From Collinsella sp. (GTDB lineage Bacteria; Actinomycetota; Coriobacteriia; Coriobacteriales; Coriobacteriaceae), in NCBI GenBank assembly GCA_018382125.1, contig JAGZQO010000022.1, positions 1 to 35,121 of the forward strand: a stretch of DNA of 35,121 nt, in the 5' to 3' direction. Below, piece by piece: positions 29,527-35,121 of the stretch (its first letter is position 1; each line of letters starts with the position of its first letter). The notes under the pieces are model-generated. The model worked only from the letters and a program-made list of their open reading frames with translations, was not told the origin of the DNA and ran no database searches. Both the position numbers and the translations under genes were made by a program.

Positions 29527-31302
29527 ATGGAGCAACTCATCGCCATCATCGAAAAGGGCCAGCCCTTTTTCAACGCGATCGCCCGCAACAAGTACCTCAA
29601 GGCGATCCGCGACGGCTTTATCTCTGTCATCCCCATCATCATCTTCTCGTCCATCTTCTGCCTGGTAGCCTCGGTCCCCAACATCTGGGGTTTCTACTGG
29701 CCCGATGACATCAACAACGCCCTGTGGAAGTGCTACAACTACTCCATGGGCATCCTGGCCATCGCCTGCGCCGCCACCACAGCCAAGCACTTCGCCGACG
29801 CTCAGAACCGCGATCTGCCCAAGAACAACCAGATCAACTTCATCTCGTGCATGTGCGCGGCCATCATCGGCTTCTTGCTCCTTTCGAGCGACACCATCGC
29901 CACGGACGCTGCCAGTGGTTTCAACACCACCTACCTTGGTTCCAAGGGCCTGCTGACCGCTTTCATCGCTGCGTTTGTGACCGGCATCATCTACAAGTTC
30001 TTCATTAAGCGCAACATCACCGTCAAGATGCCCGAGCAGGTTCCGCCCAACATCTCGCAGACCTTTAAGGACATCATCCCCTTCTCCGTCTGCATCACCG
30101 TTTTTTGGGTTTTTGACATCGTCTTCCGCGCTGCTTTTGGCTTCTGCTTTGCCCAGGGTGTCATCCAGGTGTTCCAGCCCCTGTTCACCGCTGCCGATGG
30201 CTACATCGGCCTCGCTGTGATCTACGGCGCCATGAGCCTCTTCTGGTTCGTGGGCGTCCACGGCCCCTCGATCGTCGAGCCCGCCATCGCCGCCGCTCTC
30301 GTTGCCAACATGACCGACAACCTGGCTGCGTTCCAGGCCGGCCAGCACGCTTCCGCTGTCCTGACCCAGGGTGCCCAGTACTTCGTCGTCTGCATGGGCG
30401 GCACCGGCGCCACGCTCGTCCTGGTCTTTATGTTCTGCTTCCTGGCCAAGTCTCAGGAGATGCGCGCCGTCGGTAAGGCCGCCATCGTCCCCGTCTGCTT
30501 TGCCGTCAACGAGCCGCTGCTGTTCGCCGCACCCATCGTGCTCAACCCCGTCTTCTTTGTCCCGTTTGTCTTTGCTCCGATCGCCAACATCTGGATCCTC
30601 AAGATCTTTATCGACTTCTTGGGCATGAACGGCTTTATGTACACCCTGCCTTGGACCGTCCCTGGCCCCATCGGCACCATCATGGGCCTGGGCTTCCAGC
30701 CGCTCGCCTTTGTGATGCTCGCCATCATCCTGGTCGTCGACTTTGCCCTGTACTATCCGTTCTTCCGTGCCTATGACGCCCAGAAGTGCGCCGAGGAGGC
30801 CGAGATCTCCCAGGAGGAGCTCGCCGCCAAGAACGCCGAGAAGGCCGCCAAGCTCAACGATGCCTTCCAGGGCAAGGCCGATGCCAAGAGCGTTGCCGCC
30901 GGCGCTGCTGCCGAGGCCGTGAAGGCCGACGCCCCCGCCGCTTCCGCAGCGCCCGCCACCGAGGCAACGACCGCCAGCGACCTTAACGGCAAGCGCGTAC
31001 TCGTGCTCTGCCAGGGTGGCGGTACCTCGGGCCTGCTCGCCAACGCGCTGGCCAAGGCTGCCAAGGAGCGCGGCATCAATCTTGAAACCGCTGCCGAGGC
31101 ATATGGCAACCACGTGGACATGCTCCCCGACTTTGACCTGGTCGTCCTGGCCCCGCAGGCTGCCAGCTACCTGGCCGACCTGCAAAAGGACTGCGAGCGC
31201 GTGGGCAACAAGTGCGTCGCCTGCCGCGGAAAGCAGTACATCGAGCTCTCCCAGAACGGCGACAAGTCTCTCGCCTTCGTGAGTGAACAGCTTTCGAAGT
31301 AA
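29527..31302 (+). CDS. lacE: PTS lactose-family IICB component
   Basis: Transports lactose (or a related beta-galactoside) and phosphorylates it at C6. The 591-residue protein has an N-terminal IIC domain (~1-420) with multiple helices and family motifs GVHGPSIVEP and NEPLLFAAP. An Ala/Lys/Glu-rich linker (~425-485) leads to a C-terminal IIB domain whose phosphorylated Cys495 lies in VLVLCQGGGTSGLL. The IIC-IIB order and a separate IIA (lacF) fit LacE. TTAGGAG lies six bases before ATG 29527. lacG follows, with a hairpin between. Cellobiose-type substrates cannot be excluded, but LacG and LacABC nearby favour lactose. Confidence 0.94.
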   Translation: MEQLIAIIEKGQPFFNAIARNKYLKAIRDGFISVIPIIIFSSIFCLVASVPNIWGFYWPDDINNALWKCYNYSMGILAIACAATTAKHFADAQNRDLPKNNQINFISCMCAAIIGFLLLSSDTIATDAASGFNTTYLGSKGLLTAFIAAFVTGIIYKFFIKRNITVKMPEQVPPNISQTFKDIIPFSVCITVFWVFDIVFRAAFGFCFAQGVIQVFQPLFTAADGYIGLAVIYGAMSLFWFVGVHGPSIVEPAIAAALVANMTDNLAAFQAGQHASAVLTQGAQYFVVCMGGTGATLVLVFMFCFLAKSQEMRAVGKAAIVPVCFAVNEPLLFAAPIVLNPVFFVPFVFAPIANIWILKIFIDFLGMNGFMYTLPWTVPGPIGTIMGLGFQPLAFVMLAIILVVDFALYYPFFRAYDAQKCAEEAEISQEELAAKNAEKAAKLNDAFQGKADAKSVAAGAAAEAVKADAPAASAAPATEATTASDLNGKRVLVLCQGGGTSGLLANALAKAAKERGINLETAAEAYGNHVDMLPDFDLVVLAPQAASYLADLQKDCERVGNKCVACRGKQYIELSQNGDKSLAFVSEQLSK

Positions 31303-31310
31303 GTAACGCT

Positions 31311-31345
31311 CAGGGCCAGCCGACCATCCAAGACCGGCTGGCCCT
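31311..31345 (+). other. intercistronic hairpin between lacE and lacG
   Basis: AGGGCCAGCCG pairs with CGGCTGGCCCT over a 12-nt loop (11 bp, perfect), starting 9 bp after the lacE stop. Only a weak U-run (TCGATTT) follows. It probably tunes lacG expression or stabilises lacE mRNA rather than ending transcription. Confidence 0.7.
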
Positions 31346-31368
31346 TCGATTTAGACGATTGGATCATC

Positions 31369-32808
31369 ATGTCCGTTAACCCTGCTAGCGTCACTAACCC
31401 GCCTGCGCAGTTTCCCGAGGACTTTGTCTTTGGCGGCGCCACTGCTGCCTACCAAGTAGAGGGCGAGACCCGCACTCACGGTAAGGGCAAGGTTGCCTGG
31501 GACGACTTCCTGGAGGCCCAGGAGCGCTTCTCCCCCGATCCCGCTTCGGACTTTTACAACCAGTACCCCGTCGATCTGGAGCTGTGCGAGGAGTTCGGCA
31601 TCAACGGCATTCGCCTCTCCATCGCCTGGAGCCGCATCTTCCCCAACGGCACCGGCGAAATCAACCCCGAGGGTGTGCAGTTCTATCACGATCTCTTCGC
31701 CGAGTGCCACAAGCACCACGTTGAGCCGTTTGTCACGCTGCATCACTTCGATACGCCGCTGCCCCTCTTTGAGAAGGGCGACTTCCTCAACCGCGAGACC
31801 ATCGATGCCTTTGTGGACTTTGCCACCTTCTGCTTTAAGGAGTACGCCGACCAGGTGACCTACTGGTTCACCTTTAACGAAATCTGGGCCGACGCCTCCA
31901 ACACCTACATCGAGGGCACCTTCCCCGGTGGCGTCAAGGCGCATCTTGCCGAGGCCTTCCAGTGCGAGCACAACATGATGCTCGCCCACGCCAAGGCCGT
32001 GCTGGCCTTCCACAACGGCGGTTTTAAGGGCAAGATCGGCGTCATTCAGTCGTTGGAGTTCAAGTACCCGCTCAACGAAAACGACCCCGCCGATATCAAG
32101 GCCGCCAACAACGAGCACGTGCTGCAAAACCAGTTTTTGCTCGACGCCACCTTCCGCGGCGACTACGCGCCCGACACCCTCGAGTGCGCCAACCGCCTGG
32201 CCGCCGTCTCGGGCGGCACCATCGAGATCTTGGACGAGGACCTCGAGATTATGCGCGAAGCCGCGCTCTACAACGACTACCTGGGTGTTAACAACTACCA
32301 GTGCCGCTTCTTGAAGGCCTACGATGGCGAGAACGACCTGCACCACAACGGTACGGGCGAGAAGGGCACCGGCCGCTGGCGCGTCAAGGGCATTGGCGAG
32401 CACGTGAACAAGCCCGGCATCCCCACCACCGACTGGGACTGGATCATCTATCCCGAGGGTCTGTTCGATCTGCTCGTCTACATTAAGCAGCGCTACCCCA
32501 ACTACAAGCAGATCTTCATCACCGAAAACGGCATGGGCTACAAGGACCCCTACAAGGACGGTTTTGTGGACGACCAGCCGCGCATCGACTACATCGAGCA
32601 GCACCTGCGCTGGTTGCTCAAGGCCATGGAGGTGGGTGTCAACGTGGGCGGCTACTTCCTATGGAGCCTGCAGGATCAGTTCTCCTGGACCAATGGCTAC
32701 AACAAGCGTTACGGCTTCTTCTACGTTGACTTTGAAACCCAGAAGCGCACGCCCAAGGCAAGCGCCTACTGGTATAAGCACGTGGCGCAGACCCGTCGTC
32801 TGGACTAG
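31369..32808 (+). CDS. lacG: 6-phospho-beta-galactosidase (GH1)
   Basis: Hydrolyses lactose-6-phosphate to glucose and galactose-6-phosphate. The 479-residue GH1 enzyme has acid/base Glu171 in TFNEIW and nucleophile Glu386 in FITENG. The phosphate-binding trio of LacG enzymes is present with exact spacing: Ser439, Lys446, Tyr448 in FSWTNGYNKRYGFFYVD. The start ATG 31369 has only a weak GGA five bases upstream, so translation may depend on readthrough from lacE or on the hairpin between them. A strong terminator follows. A second, partial GH1 gene begins at 34454. Confidence 0.95.
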   Translation: MSVNPASVTNPPAQFPEDFVFGGATAAYQVEGETRTHGKGKVAWDDFLEAQERFSPDPASDFYNQYPVDLELCEEFGINGIRLSIAWSRIFPNGTGEINPEGVQFYHDLFAECHKHHVEPFVTLHHFDTPLPLFEKGDFLNRETIDAFVDFATFCFKEYADQVTYWFTFNEIWADASNTYIEGTFPGGVKAHLAEAFQCEHNMMLAHAKAVLAFHNGGFKGKIGVIQSLEFKYPLNENDPADIKAANNEHVLQNQFLLDATFRGDYAPDTLECANRLAAVSGGTIEILDEDLEIMREAALYNDYLGVNNYQCRFLKAYDGENDLHHNGTGEKGTGRWRVKGIGEHVNKPGIPTTDWDWIIYPEGLFDLLVYIKQRYPNYKQIFITENGMGYKDPYKDGFVDDQPRIDYIEQHLRWLLKAMEVGVNVGGYFLWSLQDQFSWTNGYNKRYGFFYVDFETQKRTPKASAYWYKHVAQTRRLD

Positions 32809-32853
32809 TGACTGGCGGGGTTGCCCGCTCACATAACCTGTCCCCATTTCTCA

Positions 32854-32902
32854 GCCGGGGGCGGCACGTCACACGGCGCGCCGCCCCCGGCCTTTTGTTT
32901 TT
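32854..32902 (+). terminator. terminator of lacE-lacG
   Basis: An 11-bp perfect stem GCCGGGGGCGG (32854-32864) with CCGCCCCCGGC (32881-32891), followed by CTTTTGTTTTT. Confidence 0.9.
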
Positions 32903-32918
32903 GTTCGGCCTGGGGGCC

Positions 32919-33060
32919 GTTTGTCTCGATCTGTAACATCTAGCCGAGATTTTCGGCCCTACCTGTTACAGATTGAGACGAACAGGATTGCTCTTTCCGA
33001 AGAATCTAAATCTGTAACACGTAGCCCGCTTTTGACCGTCTACCTGTTACAAATCGAGAC
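32919..33060. repeat. two consecutive related palindromes (CTGTAACA family)
   Basis: Palindrome 1 pairs 32919-32938 with 32964-32983 (18 of 20 bp). Palindrome 2 pairs 33010-33024 with 33040-33054. Both share CTGTAACA-N2-TAG, a TTTT-containing centre and TACCTGTTACA. The left outer arm of 1 (GTCTCGATCTGTAACA) also pairs with the right outer arm of 2 (15 of 16), so alternative folds exist. No gene is present here. Confidence 0.7.
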
Positions 33061-33074
33061 AGACGGAGTAGGAC

Positions 33075-34103
33075 CTAACCCCGTATGTCCCTAACAGTCG
33101 AGCGTTCGACCAGCGTGCTCGGCACATGAATCGCCTCGATAGACGAGCTCTCTCCAATCGCCGCCTCAAACGCAAGCTTACCGACACCGCGCAAATCAAA
33201 TCGCAGCGTCGTCAGTCGATTGTGAGGAACAAGTCCCTCGAGTGCGTCGTCGATACCAACCACGCTCACGTCGTCGGGCACGGACAGGCCCGCGTTCTCG
33301 AGCGCGGCGATAACGCCCAGCGCCATCTGGTCATTTGCCGCAAGCACGGCAGTCGGCGCCTGCGACCCGCCGGCAAGCACCTCGGCCGCAATCCGCTCGC
33401 CCATGGCGTACCCACTGTCCGCACTCCAATCGCCACGCAGCATCGGAGCGGCATCGACATGAGCACGACCCAGCGTATCGCGCCAACCGGCCTCACGAAA
33501 ACGCGAGGAAATCGAGTTTTCCGGACCCGCCACAAACCGCATATTCGAGTGACCATGTTCCAGCAGATAATTGGTCAACAGCTCGCACGAACCATACTGG
33601 TCGGAGTCGATCGTCGTGCAGCGCGGATGCGCATACATGGACAGGATGACCGTTCGCACTCCCGGCTGGGGAACAAACTCCTCAAAATCGGGAGCCATGC
33701 GGTTCATGTTGAGAATCATGCCGTCGACGGGTCGCTCGACCATGCGGCGCGAGGCATCGGCAAGTGTATAGGGCTTGTCGCCGCCCATCTCGATCATAGT
33801 GACGGCAAAATCGTGCTCGCGCGCCGCTTGCATGATACCCTCGAGCGTCGCCAGGTTACCGACACGTGTGATGTTGTACATGCACAGGCCAATAGAACGA
33901 TACGACCCGCCGCGCAACGCCGCTCCAGCAAAATTGGGACGAAAGCCCAGCTCTTCCATGGCGGCCAGCACACGCTTGCGCGTCTTTTCCGTCACGTTGG
34001 GCATACCGTTGACCACGCGAGACACAGTCTGGCGGCTCACGCCAGCGAGCGCCGCAACCTCTGCCGCGCTCGCCGAATGACCATTCCTTGTCTGCTGAGC
34101 CAT
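33075..34103 (-). CDS. LacI-family regulator beside the second lacG (LacI-3)
   Basis: The 342-residue LacI protein has helix-turn-helix AAEVAALAGVSRQTVSRVVN, hinge FRPNFAGAALR and a sugar domain ending VGIDDALEGL. It diverges from the GH1 gene at 34454, whose promoter region carries two direct ATG-N3-ACGT-N3-CAT operators 22 bp apart; a half site at 34164-34179 could allow autoregulation. The start is uncertain: ATG 34103 has GGAAGG too close, and GTG 34112 (AGCAGG five bases upstream) is a good alternative. Its recognition helix is nearly that of LacI-1. Confidence 0.9.
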   Translation of the reverse strand: MAQQTRNGHSASAAEVAALAGVSRQTVSRVVNGMPNVTEKTRKRVLAAMEELGFRPNFAGAALRGGSYRSIGLCMYNITRVGNLATLEGIMQAAREHDFAVTMIEMGGDKPYTLADASRRMVERPVDGMILNMNRMAPDFEEFVPQPGVRTVILSMYAHPRCTTIDSDQYGSCELLTNYLLEHGHSNMRFVAGPENSISSRFREAGWRDTLGRAHVDAAPMLRGDWSADSGYAMGERIAAEVLAGGSQAPTAVLAANDQMALGVIAALENAGLSVPDDVSVVGIDDALEGLVPHNRLTTLRFDLRGVGKLAFEAAIGESSSIEAIHVPSTLVERSTVRDIRG

Positions 34104-34246
34104 GCCTTCCACGCTAACCTGCTTCCCAACTATTCCCCGCGCCCATGGCGCATCGTACATACATCGATAACGTGCTCATGATACCCGAGCCATATACCAC
34201 AACATGAAAACTTCTGTCAATCAAAACCGCTTACCGAACAAATACA

Positions 34247-34257
34247 ACCGTTCGCGG
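34247..34257. promoter_or_regulatory. ACCGTTCACGG-like site, second lacG
   Basis: ACCGTTCGCGG, one mismatch from the shared core, preceded by GAACAAATACA as at the lacA site. Confidence 0.4.
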
Positions 34258-34295
34258 CTGTTTGAAGTTGTTTTGTTTCTATACATCCCAGCCGG

Positions 34296-34333
34296 ATGTT
34301 AACGTGCTCATTGTCAAATGTTCACGTGCTCAT
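34296..34333. promoter_or_regulatory. two tandem LacI-type operators of the second lacG
   Basis: ATGTTAACGTGCTCAT (34296-34311) and ATGTTCACGTGCTCAT (34318-34333) are direct repeats 22 bp apart, two helical turns, allowing side-by-side binding on one DNA face. Confidence 0.7.
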
Positions 34334-34453
34334 TTTGGTTCTAATCATTTTAAGATAGTGTTTATCGGGCTTTTTCACCGCTGAACGCTAACCAGGGAGC
34401 CTCCTGAGCGCAAACGCACAATATCGAACAGCAAGACGAGAGGGTGTATGCAT

Positions 34454-35121
34454 ATGTCTTTGCTAAACCGCGTACAGCAGCTGCCGAAGGGCTTTGTTTG
34501 GGGCGCCGCAACCGCCGCGTACCAAACGGAAGGTTCCACGAAGGTGGCAGGCAAGGGTAAGACCATGTGGGACGATTACCTTGTCGCCCAGGGTCGCTTT
34601 TTGCCCGACCCGGCCAGTGATTTCTACAACCGCTACGAGGAGGATATCCGCCTTTCTGCCGAGCATGGACTCAACGCCATCCGTGTGTCCATCGCCTGGA
34701 CCCGCATCTTCCCCAACGGCGACGATGCCGAGCCCCTCGCCGAGGGCGTTAAGCACTACCACGAGCTGTTCGCCTGCTGCAAAAAGTATGGCGTCGAGCC
34801 CTATGTGTCCCTGCATCACTTTGACTCCCCCGCCGCCCTGTTCAACCAGGGCGACTGGCTCAACCGCAAGACCGTCGACGCCTATGTGCGCTATGCCGAG
34901 TTCTGCTTCCGCGAGTTCCGCGAGGTCAAGAATTGGTTCACCATCAACGAGCTCATCAGCCTCTCGCACTCCCAATACATCCAAGGCAACTTCCCGCCCA
35001 ACCATCACTTTGATGTGACGAGCGGCATCCAGAGCCAGCACAACGAGCTCGTTGCCCACGCCCGCGCCGTCAACCTGTATAAGGATCTTGACGAGACCGA
35101 GCACCTGGGCGGACGCATTGG
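34454..35121 (+). CDS. second GH1 6-phospho-beta-glycosidase, cut by the window end
   Basis: 222 codons are visible and open to the window end. MSLLNRVQQLPKGFVWGAAT begins a GH1 barrel; FPNG, VSLHHFDSPAALF and acid/base Glu in TINELIS follow, aligning throughout with lacG at 31369. The phosphate-binding and nucleophile regions lie beyond the window, so 6-phospho-beta-galactosidase versus 6-phospho-beta-glucosidase cannot be decided. ATG 34454 is chosen because GAGAGGG is nine bases upstream; ATG 34448 in frame is only three bases from it. Likely controlled by LacI-3 through the tandem operators. Confidence 0.9.
   Translation, partial: MSLLNRVQQLPKGFVWGAATAAYQTEGSTKVAGKGKTMWDDYLVAQGRFLPDPASDFYNRYEEDIRLSAEHGLNAIRVSIAWTRIFPNGDDAEPLAEGVKHYHELFACCKKYGVEPYVSLHHFDSPAALFNQGDWLNRKTVDAYVRYAEFCFREFREVKNWFTINELISLSHSQYIQGNFPPNHHFDVTSGIQSQHNELVAHARAVNLYKDLDETEHLGGRI

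Larger units (their letters stand above)
34104..34453. promoter_or_regulatory. lacG2 / LacI-3 divergent control region
   Basis: No gene. Contains a LacI half site (34164-34179), ACCGTTCGCGG (34247-34257), two full LacI-type operators (34296, 34318) and an AT-rich stretch to about 34365 where the promoter must lie. I could not choose a -10 with confidence. Confidence 0.55.

Overview
The window looks like the chromosome of a Collinsella-type gut actinobacterium (Coriobacteriia). GC content is high, Actinobacteria-style GTG/TTG starts occur, Shine-Dalgarno sites are strong, and the gene content mixes agmatine fermentation with phosphotransferase (PTS) lactose/galactose use. The taxon is inferred from gene content and style, not from a marker gene. 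No rRNA, tRNA, insertion sequence or CRISPR array was recognised.

Layout. (1) 1-8.0 kb is an agmatine deiminase block: ptcA-aguD-aguA on the minus strand, a divergent membrane-bound LuxR-type regulator (aguR), and a second aguD-like antiporter preceded by an overlapping 60-residue ORF. Carbamate kinase is not in the window. (2) 8.2-11.2 kb holds an orphan BceAB/FtsX-type ABC exporter. (3) 11.35-14.45 kb holds a Nudix-Vsr endonuclease fusion, a possible small ORF, an AraC regulator and a HAD phosphatase. (4) 14.45-18.1 kb holds a three-copy structured repeat, a class II ketose-bisphosphate aldolase divergent from a DeoR regulator, and a flavo-diiron protein. (5) 18.2-35.1 kb is a galactose/lactose catabolic region: LacI regulator / galK-galT; lacA-lacB-lacX-lacC; an unknown membrane protein; lacF; LacI regulator / lacE-lacG; LacI regulator / a second lacG, cut by the window end.

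How it works together. Agmatine is exchanged for putrescine, deiminated, and split to putrescine and carbamoyl phosphate. Lactose enters through LacF/LacE as lactose-6-phosphate and is hydrolysed by LacG. Galactose-6-phosphate is isomerised by LacAB and phosphorylated by LacC; no class I LacD is seen, so the class II aldolase at 14.9-15.7 kb is a candidate for the last step. Free galactose can use GalK/GalT. Three paralogous LacI proteins sit beside promoters carrying 16-bp operators of the form ATG-N3-ACGT-N3-CAT. The operator differences track the recognition-helix differences. A second palindrome, ACCGTTCACGGT, recurs upstream of the agmatine, galactose and lactose units and may be the site of a shared regulator.

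The most unusual non-coding content is a family of composite intergenic elements (five copies, three complete) placed just after stop codons. Each complete copy has a UACC-loop hairpin, a conserved linker, and a long hairpin whose stems covary around a conserved unpaired internal loop. There is also a three-copy tandem ~100-nt structured repeat at 14.47-14.77 kb. These and the Nudix-Vsr fusion are the best candidates for undescribed biology.
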